A DNA stretch of 64,000 bases from Melghirimyces profundicolus (GCF_003054245.1 NZ_QBKR01000003.1:62001-126000); one strand, 5' to 3'; positions 8,236-17,889 are shown, counted from the stretch's first letter. Program-made: numbers and translations. Notes: a model not told the origin generated them from the sequence alone.

Positions 8236-9906
8236 ATGAGGCGGATTTGCTCATTTTTCGCGGTGCTGCTGGCCTCCGGTCTGTTTCTGGGCGGCTGCGG
8301 TCCAATAGAACAGATTCGGGAGTGGCTCCCGGAGACGGGAAAAGAGACCCATGCCCGGGCAGAGAAGGAAGAGCAGGTCCTCAGGTTGACGACGGAGGCG
8401 GAGCCTCCCAACCTGGACAGTGCCGAAGCCATTGACGGGAACTCATTCAACGTATTGAACAACGTGATGGAAGGGCTGATGCGGCTGGATCAGGACAACA
8501 AGCCGCAGCCGGCGATGGCCGAAGATTTTGAGGTGAGTGACGACAAAAAAACCTATACTTTCCAAATCCGGGAGGGAGCCCGTTGGAGCGACGGAAAACC
8601 GGTAACGGCCCAGGATTTCGAGTACGCCTGGAAACGGGCGCTGGACCCGGAGAAGAAACTGGAATCCGCATACATCCTGTTTCCTCTTGAAAATGCCCGG
8701 GCATATTATTCGGGGCAACTGCCGGTGACCGCGGTGGGAGTGAAAGCGCTGGATGACCGCACGCTCCGCGTCCGCTTGGACGAGCCCGTGCCCTATTTCC
8801 TGAGTCTGACGGCATCGGCGGCCTACTATCCCCAACGGAAGGATATCATCGAAAAATTCGGCTCCGATTATGCCAAAGAGGAAGACAAGATGGTCTACAA
8901 CGGTCCTTTTGTTCTGAAGGACTGGGAACATGAACAGAGCTATCGCTTGGTGAAAAACGAAAGCTACTGGGATGCGGGAAGCGTGAAGCTGGATGAAGCG
9001 CAGGTGCGGATCATTCCGGATTCCGTGGAGGCGACCAACCTTTACACCTCGGGGGAAGTGGACATGGCGCCCCTGAGTGACAGCTTGGTGCAGGCGTTTA
9101 AGGGCAACCCGGAATTCGTACCGGTGGAGCGGGGGGCAACGTTCCTCCTTCTGTACAATACCAACATGACCTTCTTTTCCAATACGAAAATCAGAAAAGC
9201 GTTCAGCCTGGCCATCGACCGGGAACAATTGGTGCAGGATGTGTTGAAGAACGGTTCCCGGCCGGCAAAGGGGATGGTCCCGGACTCGATCTCGGGGTAC
9301 AACGATGAACCCTTCCGAAAACAGGCGGGAAAACTGTTGGACACGGATGTGGAAGAAGCCCGGCGCTTGTTGAAGGAAGGGATGCAGGAACTGGGGATTT
9401 CCTATCTCCCCCAGATCGAGCTGAACGTGAACGACGACGACCGCAAGAAAATTGCCCTTAACCTGAAGCAACAACTGAAAAGCACGCTCGGAGTCGATAT
9501 CGTGATCAACCCCAAAACCATGAAACAAAAATTGAAGGCGGAACAGGCCGGCTACTTTCACCTGTCCCTGGTCCGTTGGATCGGACGGTATAACGATCCC
9601 ATGGCCTTCCTCGAAATCGGACACTCCCAGAGCCGGGTGAACTTAGGCCGTTGGAGTGACCCCACCTTTGACAAGTTGATCGTCCAATCCAAATTCAACA
9701 CAGATCTGAAAAAGAGGGACACGGATCTGGCCAAGGCGGAAGAAATCGTAATGAACCAGGCGGGGGTTTCCCCTTTGTTTTACGAAACACAGGCTTATAT
9801 CCAGAAACCCTACGTAAAGAACCTGTACCGTTCCCCCGTCGGAGCGGAGTATACCCTGAAATGGGTTTATATCGACGGCAGGGTCGAAGCGGAATCCGTT
9901 AACTGA
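8236..9906 (+). CDS. Oligopeptide ABC transporter substrate-binding lipoprotein (OppA-like)
   Basis: Captures peptides outside the membrane and hands them to an ABC permease. The start is set at the ATG at 8236, preceded by a GGGGGGGATC ribosome site; an in-frame ATG at 8191 would put extra residues before the signal peptide. A lipoprotein signal ends in the lipobox LGGC, so the mature protein is lipid-anchored at that Cys (near residue 21). The SBP_bac_5 fold is seen in segments such as ARWSDGKPVTAQDFEYAWKR and SLAIDREQLV. 556 aa is the usual size. No permease or ATPase genes adjoin it, so it probably serves a transporter encoded elsewhere. Confidence 0.9.
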   Translation: MRRICSFFAVLLASGLFLGGCGPIEQIREWLPETGKETHARAEKEEQVLRLTTEAEPPNLDSAEAIDGNSFNVLNNVMEGLMRLDQDNKPQPAMAEDFEVSDDKKTYTFQIREGARWSDGKPVTAQDFEYAWKRALDPEKKLESAYILFPLENARAYYSGQLPVTAVGVKALDDRTLRVRLDEPVPYFLSLTASAAYYPQRKDIIEKFGSDYAKEEDKMVYNGPFVLKDWEHEQSYRLVKNESYWDAGSVKLDEAQVRIIPDSVEATNLYTSGEVDMAPLSDSLVQAFKGNPEFVPVERGATFLLLYNTNMTFFSNTKIRKAFSLAIDREQLVQDVLKNGSRPAKGMVPDSISGYNDEPFRKQAGKLLDTDVEEARRLLKEGMQELGISYLPQIELNVNDDDRKKIALNLKQQLKSTLGVDIVINPKTMKQKLKAEQAGYFHLSLVRWIGRYNDPMAFLEIGHSQSRVNLGRWSDPTFDKLIVQSKFNTDLKKRDTDLAKAEEIVMNQAGVSPLFYETQAYIQKPYVKNLYRSPVGAEYTLKWVYIDGRVEAESVN

Positions 9907-9921
9907 TCCCGCGCTTCGGAC

Positions 9922-9965
9922 CCATACGAAAAACCCGGTTCACCGGAACCGGGTTTTTCGTATGG
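9922..9965 (+). terminator. Strong terminator after oppA-like gene
   Basis: A 19-bp stem (9922-9940 / 9947-9965) contains A-rich and T-rich arms, so it can terminate in both directions. Confidence 0.9.
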
Positions 9966-10075
9966 TTTTCAAGTCAATGATATTGGATCAGGACGAATGA
10001 AGATTCGAGTTTTGGCCGCTGCGTTCCTCCGAAAGAACGGAGGCCGGCGGGTGTTCAAAGGACGCCATTGGAAAA

Positions 10076-10684
10076 TCATTCGGCGAACGGATTCAGCCGC
10101 TCTGTGAGATTCTGAATCAAGTTTTTCTTTTTTTCGGTTTGGGGCACTCCCACGGGGTCATCCGGCGGATCCGTCAAGCGACGTTCCGGTTCGGGTTCCG
10201 GTTTTTGCAGGGGCGGTTCCTTTGCTTCAGGATGGTTTTTCACCGGTTCTTCGGCCCCCGCTTGTTTGACCAGGGCGCTCTCCCGATAGCGTCGGATCGC
10301 TTCTTCCCCCGGCTGTTTCACTTTCACGAGAACGATGTTGTCAAAAATCCGGTAGACCACTTTCCCATTGAGCTTCCGGTGCAGCTTCTGCTGGTCCTCT
10401 TGGCTTACATTCCGGTGAAACTGGACGGCCACGGTATCCTCCGGTTTTGGGGCGACCGGGGGGGTTTCGATCCGACTTTGCCGTTGAATTCGTTTCCGTT
10501 TGGGGACGTCCTTTCCCTGCTCATTTTTCACGGGGGCTTTGTTGACAGCCGCATGGGTTCGGGGGTGGGGGGAGAAGGGTTCCCGGTAAGCCAAGGCATC
10601 GGAACCCATGGTGAAGGTTCCGGCCAAAGGAATGCTGACGCAGGTTCCCACCAGAAAGACACCCTTGATGATCGATTTCTTCAT
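10076..10684 (-). CDS. Secreted protein with a subtilase-propeptide-like domain
   Basis: A 202-aa protein of unassigned function. Residues 1-32 form a Sec signal peptide with a likely cut after SDALA. A basic linker follows. About residues 85-145 (from AVQFHRNVSQEDQQ to SALVKQAGAEE) have the length and pattern of the propeptide of fervidolysin-type subtilases, which inhibits and folds the protease. The C-terminal 60 residues are Pro/Glu-rich and low complexity. No protease domain follows, so it may be a free-standing inhibitor or chaperone for a subtilase encoded elsewhere. A TATAAT box lies upstream on the minus strand (about 10716-10721), and a good GGAGG site precedes the ATG. Confidence 0.7.
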   Translation of the reverse strand: MKKSIIKGVFLVGTCVSIPLAGTFTMGSDALAYREPFSPHPRTHAAVNKAPVKNEQGKDVPKRKRIQRQSRIETPPVAPKPEDTVAVQFHRNVSQEDQQKLHRKLNGKVVYRIFDNIVLVKVKQPGEEAIRRYRESALVKQAGAEEPVKNHPEAKEPPLQKPEPEPERRLTDPPDDPVGVPQTEKKKNLIQNLTERLNPFAE

Positions 10685-10886
10685 GAACTGTTCCTCCGCT
10701 GAACCTTTTCTCCATTATAACAAACGCGGTGGATGACATTCCTTCGTCGTTTTTGTCCGAAGATCCTTTTTATGGCGGGCCGCCTGTAACATAACAGGAT
10801 GCCGACCCGAGGGCAGTGACTTGCCGCGCTCGGCGTTGACCTCCGGGTGTATGAAAAGCCTTTTTATTCGAAATGGGAAAAAAGTC

Positions 10887-10916
10887 TTGTCAATTTCGGC
10901 TTTACTGTTATATAAT
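10887..10916 (+). promoter_or_regulatory. Sigma-A promoter of aceB-aceA
   Basis: -35 TTGTCA (10887-10892), an 18-base spacer and -10 TATAAT (10911-10916) lie 60 bases upstream of the malate synthase start. The preceding 150 bases hold no gene. Confidence 0.85.
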
Positions 10917-10975
10917 ACAACACGAGTTAATCACTCTGTATCTGAACAGACGTCAACCCAAAGGAGTGACCTTCC

Positions 10976-12580
10976 GTGAACACAGAGATTTCCTCACTCC
11001 CCAAAGATGTGGAAGTGAAGGGGGAGATAACCGGGGAATTTGGAGAAATCCTGACTCCCGAGGCCTTGGAATTCGTGGCAAAACTGGCACGGAATTTTAC
11101 CGATGACCGGGACCGTCTGTTGCATAACAGGGAACGGCGCCAAAAGGAGATCGATGAGGGTCGGGGGCCCGGGTTTCGGAAGGAGACCGAAGAGATCCGG
11201 AACCGTTCCTGGTCCATCGATCCGGTTCCCTACGACCTTCGGGACCGGAGGGTGGAGATCACCGGTCCCGCTTCCGACCGGAAGATGGTGATCAACGCCC
11301 TCAACTCCGGGGCGAAGGTGTTCATGGCGGACTTTGAGGATGCCAACTCTCCCACTTGGGAGAACTGCATCCAGGGTCAGATCAACATGCGCGATGCCGT
11401 CAACGGGACGATCCGTTTCATCAACCCCGACGGGAAGCGTTACCAACTGAAGGAGAAACCGGCGGTACTCCTCATCCGTCCGAGGGGCTGGCACCTGGAT
11501 GAAAAGCACGTCACGGTGGACGGCCGACCCGTTCCCGGCGGCCTTTTCGACTTCGGACTGTACTTTTTCCATAACGCCAAACCCCTGCTGAAAAAAGGAT
11601 CCGGCCCTTATTTTTATCTTCCGAAGCTGGAAAATCACTTGGAAGCCCGCCTGTGGAACGATGTATTTCTCTTCGCCCAGAAGGAGCTGAAGATCGCTCC
11701 GGGCACCATCAAGGCGACCGTCCTGATCGAAACGATCACCGCCGCCTTTGAGATGGATGAAATCCTCTACGAACTGAAGGAACACTCCGCGGGGCTCAAC
11801 TGCGGGCGTTGGGATTACATCTTCAGCTGCATCAAGCGCTTCCGTAACCGTCCGGAAGTGATTCTTCCGGACCGGTCCCTGGTGACGATGACGGTTCCCT
11901 TCATGCGGGCCTACACCCTGCTGGCGGTCCAAACGTGCCACAAACGGAACGCCCACTGCATCGGAGGGATGGCGGCCCAGATTCCGGTCCGGAACGACCC
12001 TGAAGCCAACGAAGCCGCTCTCTCCAAGGTTCGGGCTGATAAGGAACGGGAGGCCCTCGACGGTCATGACGGCACTTGGGTGGCCCATCCGGCGTTGGTG
12101 CCTGTCGCCAAAGAAGTCTTTGACAAACACATGCTTCATCCGAACCAGATCGACAAGAAGCGGGGAGACGTGGAGGTCACCGCAAAGGATCTGTGCCAGG
12201 TTCCCGAGGGTCCCATCACGGAAGAGGGATTGCGCCAAAACGTGAGTGTGGGGATCCAATACATGGAAGCCTGGCTCCGGGGTTACGGGGCGGTGGGTAT
12301 CAACCACCTGATGGAAGACGCGGCCACGGCCGAAATCTCCCGGGCCCAGGTGTGGCAGTGGATCCGCCACCCCAAGGGGGTGCTGGAAGACGGACGGAGA
12401 GTGACGGTGGACCTTTTCCGCCGCACGGTGGAAGAAGAGTTGGAGAAGATCCGGGAAACGATCGGGGAGGAACGGTTCTCCGCCGGGCGGTTCACGGAGG
12501 CGAAGGATCTTTTCGATGCGCTGACCGTCTCCGATGAATTCGTGGAGTTTCTCACCCTGCCGGGATATGAGCGGCTCTGA
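10976..12580 (+). CDS. aceB: Malate synthase A
   Basis: Condenses glyoxylate with acetyl-CoA to malate, the second step of the glyoxylate shunt, which allows growth on acetate or fatty acids. 534 aa is the normal length of the A isoform. The family signature [16 protein letters not shown] is present near residue 270. The GTG start at 10976 is chosen for the AAAGGAGTG site at 10961-10969. It is followed 48 bases later by isocitrate lyase in the same transcription unit, and a clear promoter lies upstream. Confidence 0.97.
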   Translation: MNTEISSLPKDVEVKGEITGEFGEILTPEALEFVAKLARNFTDDRDRLLHNRERRQKEIDEGRGPGFRKETEEIRNRSWSIDPVPYDLRDRRVEITGPASDRKMVINALNSGAKVFMADFEDANSPTWENCIQGQINMRDAVNGTIRFINPDGKRYQLKEKPAVLLIRPRGWHLDEKHVTVDGRPVPGGLFDFGLYFFHNAKPLLKKGSGPYFYLPKLENHLEARLWNDVFLFAQKELKIAPGTIKATVLIETITAAFEMDEILYELKEHSAGLNCGRWDYIFSCIKRFRNRPEVILPDRSLVTMTVPFMRAYTLLAVQTCHKRNAHCIGGMAAQIPVRNDPEANEAALSKVRADKEREALDGHDGTWVAHPALVPVAKEVFDKHMLHPNQIDKKRGDVEVTAKDLCQVPEGPITEEGLRQNVSVGIQYMEAWLRGYGAVGINHLMEDAATAEISRAQVWQWIRHPKGVLEDGRRVTVDLFRRTVEEELEKIRETIGEERFSAGRFTEAKDLFDALTVSDEFVEFLTLPGYERL

Positions 12581-12628
12581 AGCCGCCGCCCCATACATTT
12601 CAAATAAAGATTAAAGGAGAGGTTGAAA

Positions 12629-13918
12629 ATGACCACCATCCAAGAAGAAGCGAAAAAGCTGCGGGAATCCTGGGAGAACGACTCCCGCTGGCAAGGTATC
12701 GAGCGCCCGTACAGCGCCGAAGAGGTACTGAAACTCCGCGGTTCGATCCACATCGAGCATACGTTGGCCCGCCGGGGTGCAGAACGGCTGTGGAAGTTAC
12801 TTCAGGAGGAGCACCATGTCAAAGCCCTCGGAGCCCTGACCGGAAACCAGGCGGTTCAGCAAGTCAAAGCCGGTTTGAAAGCGATTTATCTCTCCGGGTG
12901 GCAAGTGGCCGCCGACGCCAACCTCGCCGGGCAGATGTACCCGGATCAGAGCCTCTACCCGGCCAACAGCGTTCCCCATGTCGTGAAGCGGATCAACCAG
13001 GCGCTTCAGCGGGCAGACCAGATCGAGCACGCGGAAGGAGGAGCCCAACGGGACTGGTTTGCCCCCATCGTGGCCGATGCGGAAGCCGGCTTCGGCGGCC
13101 CCCTGAACGTCTTTGAACTGATGAAAGCGATGATCGAAGCCGGAGCGGCCGGGGTTCACTTCGAGGATCAGTTGGCCTCCGAGAAAAAATGCGGCCACCT
13201 CGGCGGGAAAGTGTTGATTCCGACTTCCCAGGCGGTGCGCAACCTCATTTCCGCCCGTCTGGCCGCCGATGTGATGGGAGTGCCCACGATCCTGGTGGCC
13301 CGCACGGACGCCAACGCGGCAGAATTGATCACCAGTGACGTCGATCCATCGGATCACCGGTTCCTCACCGGCGAGCGGACAACGGAAGGGTTCCACCGTC
13401 AGCGCTGCGGTCTGGAGACCGCCATCGCCCGGGGCCTGGCCTACGCTCCCTACGCTGACTTGATCTGGTGTGAGACCTCCACTCCGGACCTGGAGGAAGC
13501 CCGGCGGTTCGCCGAAGCCATCCATGAGCGATTCCCGGGTAAAATGCTGGCTTACAACTGCTCCCCCTCCTTCAATTGGAAAAAACACCTGGACGACGAT
13601 ACCATTGCCCGATTCCAGGACGAACTGGGCGAGATGGGGTACAAATTCCAGTTCATCACCCTGGCCGGCTTCCATTCCCTCAACAACAGCATGTTCGAAC
13701 TGGCCAACGGTTACAGGGAAACGGGGATGGCTGCCTACTCCCAGCTCCAGGAGCGGGAATTTGCCAACGAAGTTCACGGATACAGCGCCACCCGCCACCA
13801 GCGGGAGGTGGGGACCGGATACTTCGATGCCGTCTCCATGACCATCACCAGTGGCTCCTCTTCCACCACCGCCCTCAAAGGATCCACGGAAGAAGCGCAG
13901 TTCACCGCCGCAAAATAA
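12629..13918 (+). CDS. aceA: Isocitrate lyase
   Basis: Splits isocitrate into glyoxylate and succinate, the first step of the glyoxylate shunt (429 aa, cytoplasmic). The catalytic Cys is in the KKCGHLGGK loop near residue 190, and the ligand segments WQVAADAN and [10 protein letters not shown] are present. The ATG at 12629 is used because AAAGGAGAGG lies 6-7 bases upstream; an in-frame TTG two codons earlier would sit too close to that site. Together with aceB it forms a complete shunt operon. A hairpin terminator closes the unit. Confidence 0.97.
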   Translation: MTTIQEEAKKLRESWENDSRWQGIERPYSAEEVLKLRGSIHIEHTLARRGAERLWKLLQEEHHVKALGALTGNQAVQQVKAGLKAIYLSGWQVAADANLAGQMYPDQSLYPANSVPHVVKRINQALQRADQIEHAEGGAQRDWFAPIVADAEAGFGGPLNVFELMKAMIEAGAAGVHFEDQLASEKKCGHLGGKVLIPTSQAVRNLISARLAADVMGVPTILVARTDANAAELITSDVDPSDHRFLTGERTTEGFHRQRCGLETAIARGLAYAPYADLIWCETSTPDLEEARRFAEAIHERFPGKMLAYNCSPSFNWKKHLDDDTIARFQDELGEMGYKFQFITLAGFHSLNNSMFELANGYRETGMAAYSQLQEREFANEVHGYSATRHQREVGTGYFDAVSMTITSGSSSTTALKGSTEEAQFTAAK

Positions 13919-13932
13919 AGGCTGTTTCTTTC

Positions 13933-13962
13933 GCCGCCACCCTCAGGGGTGGCGGTTTTTCC
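13933..13962 (+). terminator. Terminator of aceB-aceA
   Basis: A 9-bp GC stem with a short loop is followed by TTTTT, 15 bases after the aceA stop. Confidence 0.9.
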
Positions 13963-13990
13963 ATTTGCATCACGAACAAGCGTTCCTTTT

Positions 13991-14000
13991 GTGGTATCAT
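13991..14000 (+). promoter_or_regulatory. Extended -10 promoter of the GNAT gene
   Basis: TGG followed by TATCAT (13995-14000) forms an extended -10. It overlaps the upstream ATG at 13999, which argues that the TTG at 14026 is the true start of the next gene. Confidence 0.5.
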
Positions 14001-14025
14001 GGATGAACAAGAGGAGGTGCGGGGG

Positions 14026-14889
14026 TTGATTCAGGATGAAAGCATCCTCCAGTATGACTTTCACCGGTTATCCCGGAACGAAATCGGAGCCATCGTCGGA
14101 CTTTCCGAAAATTTGGGCTGGGATTATTCAGAAAAGGACGTGGAGGGGATGATGCGGTCCGGTGTGTTTTTCGGCCATCGAAACGGGGCGGGAAAGGTGA
14201 TCTCCACCGCTGCCATCTTTCCCTACGGCAACCTGGCTTCTCTGGGGGTGGTTATGGTGGATCCGGGTTACCGGAGAAAGGGATTGGCGACGGAAGCCAT
14301 CCGGGCCTGTCTGGGGGAAGTCCCCGGGTTTCCCGTCACGCTTGTCGCCACGGAGGAAGGGGTGCCCCTCTATGAAAAGTTGGGGTTCAGAATGGTGGAC
14401 ACCTTGGACAAGCTGGTGGCGAAGCGCTGGTCGGGGCAAAAGCCGTCGGAGGAAGGAGACGGTATCCTCCGACCCCTGACGGAGGCGGACATTGAGCCGG
14501 TGCTCAAGCTGGACCGGAAAGTCTTTGGGGCCAACCGGGAGACTTTGCTCAAATGGAGGATCCGGCAGGCGAGGGAGCGTGTACTTTTCCGGAGTCCGAC
14601 CGGGGAAATTTCGGGGTTCGCCTTGGGAGTGCAGGGGCCGGACGTGTTGCTGATCGGTCCCGTCATCGCTCCGGATCCAGCCTCGGCCGCCTGGCTGATC
14701 CACCGGATCGCCTCAGGGCATCCGGGTCCGATGCGCATCGATCTTTTCTCCGGGCACCGGGGGTTGTCGGATTGGCTTATCCGAAACGGCTTTGTACGGG
14801 AGCGAAAGCCGCCGGTCATGTTGAAGGACGGGGTCTTGCTTCCTTCCGGGAAAAACCTTATCGCCGTCGCTTCCCAGGCATTCGGATAG
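14026..14889 (+). CDS. GNAT family N-acetyltransferase with C-terminal second domain
   Basis: A 287-aa protein. Residues 1-140 form a GNAT fold with the acetyl-CoA loop in VMVDPGYRRKGLATEAI. Residues about 150-287 resemble the extra C-terminal acetyltransferase-like domain of the YitH/HolE type. The substrate is unknown. The TTG start at 14026 is preferred because AGGAGG lies 8 bases before it and the upstream ATG (13999) falls inside the promoter -10. The gene is monocistronic. Confidence 0.82.
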   Translation: MIQDESILQYDFHRLSRNEIGAIVGLSENLGWDYSEKDVEGMMRSGVFFGHRNGAGKVISTAAIFPYGNLASLGVVMVDPGYRRKGLATEAIRACLGEVPGFPVTLVATEEGVPLYEKLGFRMVDTLDKLVAKRWSGQKPSEEGDGILRPLTEADIEPVLKLDRKVFGANRETLLKWRIRQARERVLFRSPTGEISGFALGVQGPDVLLIGPVIAPDPASAAWLIHRIASGHPGPMRIDLFSGHRGLSDWLIRNGFVRERKPPVMLKDGVLLPSGKNLIAVASQAFG

Positions 14890-15011
14890 GGAATTCCCGC
14901 GGGATCTCTCCGTTCGGCTATGTCTTTCTTCCTAGTGACGGAAAGGGAAATCTTACATACAATTGAAGCGGAGAAAATATTTTTATTTATCAAATCAAAG
15001 AGGTGTTGGCA

Positions 15012-15722
15012 TTGCCGTTAAAATGGCTGGCGGCGTTTATTGCGGCTTCCGTCCTGTGTTTTGCGAGCGGTTGCTCCCTGGCGGCCAAAGAGTGGATAGA
15101 CGCCAGCCGTGCTCAGATGGAAGAATCTCAGAAAGAAAAAGAAGTGGCGAAAAAAGAGGAAGAAGAGCCCTCCACCGACGAACCATCGCCTGACGCTCCC
15201 GACAGCACCGATGGAGCGGAGGGGCCGGCGGCCGGTGACGGAGCCGGTCTCTTGGACGGAAAGAAATTGGAGGCGAGCAACATCACCATCCTGGCCGATG
15301 ATCGCAATTGGCAGCAGGTGGACTTTCAGATCCTGGACACCAACCACGAATACACGGAATTCACGCCCGACGGGCAACCCTCCGATCTCAGCCGGGAGCT
15401 CATCGGCGTCCACTTTTTCAAAGGACTGCACCATCAGGCGAGCGTTTCCCAGACTGCGGAAGTCATGAAGCGGGGAATGGAGGAAGAAAGCCAGGGAACG
15501 GTGACCTGGAAGGTCCTTTCCCAGGATCGGGACAACATGCTGGTGGAACTGTCGTTGACCGGGAATCCCCAGGGTAACATGTACGGATACGCCCGGTTTC
15601 TCACCACCCATGAGGGAATCTGCACGGTGTTGTATCTGACCGGCGATGTGATGAGCGACGAAGAGAAGAAAAAGTGGCAGTCCCTCCTCAACCAGGCCAA
15701 CCGGGCGGGGGTGACGTTGTAA
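15012..15722 (+). CDS. Hypothetical lipoprotein
   Basis: Not recognised. A 236-aa protein with a lipoprotein signal (hydrophobic stretch ending FASGC) and an acidic, low-complexity linker (about residues 30-75, rich in Glu, Asp, Ala, Pro). A folded C-terminal domain of about 150 residues has alternating hydrophobic beta strands. The TTG at 15012 is preferred over the GTG at 15003 because the AGAGGTG site ends 6 bases upstream. It is probably anchored on the outer face of the membrane. A strong terminator follows 7 bases after the stop. Confidence 0.75.
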   Translation: MPLKWLAAFIAASVLCFASGCSLAAKEWIDASRAQMEESQKEKEVAKKEEEEPSTDEPSPDAPDSTDGAEGPAAGDGAGLLDGKKLEASNITILADDRNWQQVDFQILDTNHEYTEFTPDGQPSDLSRELIGVHFFKGLHHQASVSQTAEVMKRGMEEESQGTVTWKVLSQDRDNMLVELSLTGNPQGNMYGYARFLTTHEGICTVLYLTGDVMSDEEKKKWQSLLNQANRAGVTL

Positions 15723-15728
15723 TGGGAC

Positions 15729-15768
15729 AAACCAGGTCCTTCTGAATCGAAGGGCCTGGTTTTGGGAA
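15729..15768 (+). terminator. Terminator of the lipoprotein gene
   Basis: A 14-bp stem (15729-15742 / 15749-15762, one mismatch) ends in TTT. Confidence 0.85.
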
Positions 15769-15832
15769 AGGATCGGGGAATCGTGTTGGAAAGAAGGGTT
15801 ATCGGATCTGTGCCCGTGGATTGATCCGATTT

Positions 15833-15919
15833 GCAGGCTGATTCTCCGCTGGGCAGGACAGCTGGTTTGGGTAAACGCTTCCCCTTTTCCCGAAACGAAC
15901 ATTCAATCACAGCGCTTCC
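15833..15919 (-). repeat. Dispersed nested-inverted-repeat element, copy A (5' module only)
   Basis: Read on the minus strand it carries the conserved 5' module of the element at 26677-26931 and 60011-60273. The order is AGCG-TGTGATTG, then GAAGCGTTTACCC, then GCTGTCCTGCCCAGCGGAG running into AATCAGCC. The matching 3' arm is absent, so this copy is truncated. Confidence 0.85.
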
Positions 15920-15983
15920 AGATCAGTTCCCCGGTTTTCGTATGGTGGGACATATTCATTGACCGGAAAGCGAGGGTTTATCG

Positions 15984-16619
15984 ATGGATGGGACCAACCT
16001 GCTCACATTTACGGGAATCTCGATCATGCTGACGTTGATGCCCGGACCGGACATTCTGTTTGTCATCACCCAGAGCATCACCCGCAATCCGAAGGACGGA
16101 ATCGCCGTTGCCCTGGGACTGTGCACGGGATTGATGGTCCACACGACGGCGGCAGCCCTGGGTGTCTCCGCTGTCCTGTATCATTCCTCCCTCGCTTTTC
16201 AGACGTTAAAAGTCGCGGGGGCGCTTTATCTCTTTTATTTGGCCTGGCAATCCCTCAGGGAAGCGGGGGCCGCCCACACCGGGTCTTTAGCGGTGGAAGG
16301 GCGGAAACGCCCGTTCTTTGCCCTGTACCGCAAGGGGATCCTGATGAACCTCTTAAACCCGAAAGTTTCTCTTTTCTTTTTGGCGTTTCTCCCCCAGTTT
16401 GTCTCGCCGGAAGCGGGTTCCGTTTCGGTGCAGATGATCCTTTTGGGTGTGATCTTTATGGTGCAGGCCTTTTTGGTGTTTGCCGTCGTTTCATTGGCCG
16501 CCCACCGGCTGGGCCGAAACTTCATGGCGAACGTTGCCGTCTCCAGGTGGGTGGACCGGGGCAAGGCGGGAATCTATGCTCTGCTGGGAGCGCGGTTGTT
16601 GTCAATGGAACACCAATGA
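15984..16619 (+). CDS. LysE/RhtB family amino-acid exporter
   Basis: A 211-aa membrane protein with about six hydrophobic segments, belonging to the LysE/RhtB exporters of amino acids such as lysine, threonine or homoserine lactone. The family N-terminal segment LTLMPGPDILFVITQS is present near residues 15-30, and the mid-protein segment GILMNLLNPKVSLFF fits the family. The ATG at 15984 has GAGGG 7 bases upstream. It stands alone and the substrate is unknown. Confidence 0.88.
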   Translation: MDGTNLLTFTGISIMLTLMPGPDILFVITQSITRNPKDGIAVALGLCTGLMVHTTAAALGVSAVLYHSSLAFQTLKVAGALYLFYLAWQSLREAGAAHTGSLAVEGRKRPFFALYRKGILMNLLNPKVSLFFLAFLPQFVSPEAGSVSVQMILLGVIFMVQAFLVFAVVSLAAHRLGRNFMANVAVSRWVDRGKAGIYALLGARLLSMEHQ

Positions 16620-16841
16620 ATCCGGAGAGGTCAAAGGTGAAAACGATCAGCGTGATTGGCAGGAAGAGCTTGGAAAGCCATCTTTCTGAGTTCCGTCGGC
16701 ACCAAAGACGGAACCGGTCCGACTCGTCCCCGTCAAGGGCGGAGGGGGAAAAGTTTTTGTCCACTTTTCCGATGGATCATCGATCCTATAAGCAAAATCC
16801 TTGAAAAAGGGCTCCCGCAGGTATCCGGCGTGGGTCTATTT

Positions 16842-17033
16842 TTAAGGGATTGGTGGGTACCAATCGATTCGATATCTATACCGCCGTGGGTCCATGACAG
16901 GATAATCAGGCGGTATAGATGGTGGTGTATAAGGAATTGGATCCGGATAGGGCCAGGGTGTTGGAGGCGGTGGCAGGTCGGGTCGGGGCAGCCGTTGAGA
17001 CGGAATGGGTCCAGGATAAAAGCCTGCTTTCAC
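16842..17033 (-). CDS. Small Pro/Tyr-rich protein, hypothetical
   Basis: A 63-aa frame rich in Pro (about a third), Tyr and Trp, with patterns such as PPPPTPWPYPDPIPY. The GTG start is preceded by AGGAAGG at 6-base spacing, which is the main reason to keep it. No transmembrane segment is seen. Composition resembles small spore-coat or cell-surface proteins and the larger Pro/Tyr-rich protein at 58556-59005. A chance frame is possible. Confidence 0.45.
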   Translation of the reverse strand: MKAGFYPGPIPSQRLPRPDLPPPPTPWPYPDPIPYTPPSIPPDYPVMDPRRYRYRIDWYPPIP

Positions 17034-17048
17034 GATGTTCCTTCCTGA

Positions 17049-17404
17049 TCTTCAAGTGGTGATCTCTATAGATTGCAGTATGGTGTTTTGGGTGATTGTC
17101 GCCAGTGATCGCGCCGGCACAAGACCGCCCGGGATTTTTCTAGGGGTCTCGCCAGCCATTTAACAAAATCCTGGGCTAAGCACAGGAATCGCCTGATTTG
17201 CGTCAATCCATCTGCTCTAAGGATCGTTAAAAATTCCAAGGGATAAATACCATCTATCCAGCATTATCGGCCTGTTCAGCCTCGATTTTCATCGTAGAAC
17301 CGATATTCTGCGACGAATGGTCCCTCCAGATATCCTGGACGGGCCAGAACCAGCACCGTTACTGAATCCGCAATTTGACCACTTATTGGAATTAGATACA
17401 ACGT
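17049..17404. other. Region upstream of ars operon; possible gene fragment on + strand
   Basis: No complete gene. A plus-strand frame is open from about 17219 to 17445 without a usable start. It encodes protein-like sequence containing LRRMVPPDILDGPEPAPLL near 17300-17360 and runs into the ars promoter. It may be the C-terminal remnant of a lost gene. The rest shows nothing recognisable. Confidence 0.3.
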
Positions 17405-17446
17405 TATATAGGTATATTGCAATATTATTACTAACCTGTTTATAAT
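17405..17446 (+). promoter_or_regulatory. ars operon promoter and candidate ArsR operator
   Basis: -35 TTGCAA (17417-17422), an 18-base spacer and -10 TATAAT (17441-17446). An ATATA-GG-TATAT palindrome (about 17406-17417) abuts the -35 and is a plausible ArsR site. A short hairpin (17468-17473 / 17477-17482) followed by a T-run lies in the leader. Confidence 0.7.
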
Positions 17447-17547
17447 AACAGTACTCCCTACGTCTGACTCCTGCAACAGGAGCATTCTTTTTTGAGTAAC
17501 GGAAGGCTTAAGCATAAGCAATGTCTTGGAAGGAGTGGCGATAAAGG

Positions 17548-17874
17548 ATGATGGCATTGGATCAGTTGGCCGAGTATCACAAAGTGCTCGGGGATCAGAC
17601 CCGTTTGCGTATCCTGGCTTTATTGAAATGCGAAGAACTGTGTGTCTGCGAACTGGTGGAGATCCTCCAACTATCACAACCCACCGTTTCTCAGCATATG
17701 CGACGCTTAAAAAGCATCGGTTTGGTCAAGGAACGCCGGCAGGGGCAATGGGTTTTCTACTCCCTGGACGGGAGCCAATATCCCTTGTTTAAGGGAGTGA
17801 TTGAAACCTTACCCGATCTTCGGGAAGAAATCGAACAACTGAAGAACAACGGCAAAAAAGTGATTTGCAATTAG
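17548..17874 (+). CDS. arsR: ArsR family metalloregulator
   Basis: A 108-aa winged-helix repressor that releases the ars promoter when As(III)/Sb(III) binds. The sensor motif ELCVCELVEIL, with the two Cys of the alpha3 helix, is at residues 30-40. It is followed by the recognition helix segment SQPTVSQHMRRLK. It is first in the arsR-acr3-arsC operon, 15 bases before acr3. GGAAGGAG lies upstream of two adjacent ATGs (17548 and 17551), and either could be used. Confidence 0.93.
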   Translation: MMALDQLAEYHKVLGDQTRLRILALLKCEELCVCELVEILQLSQPTVSQHMRRLKSIGLVKERRQGQWVFYSLDGSQYPLFKGVIETLPDLREEIEQLKNNGKKVICN

Positions 17875-17889
17875 AAAGGATGGGACATC

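Noticed and set aside
10994-12598. Minus-strand frame of 534 codons opposite aceB
   Set aside because: Mirror frame of malate synthase with no ribosome site and no recognisable protein pattern. The similar frames opposite aceA, thiY and phoD (12797-13798, 43688-45430, 53180-54892) were rejected for the same reason.
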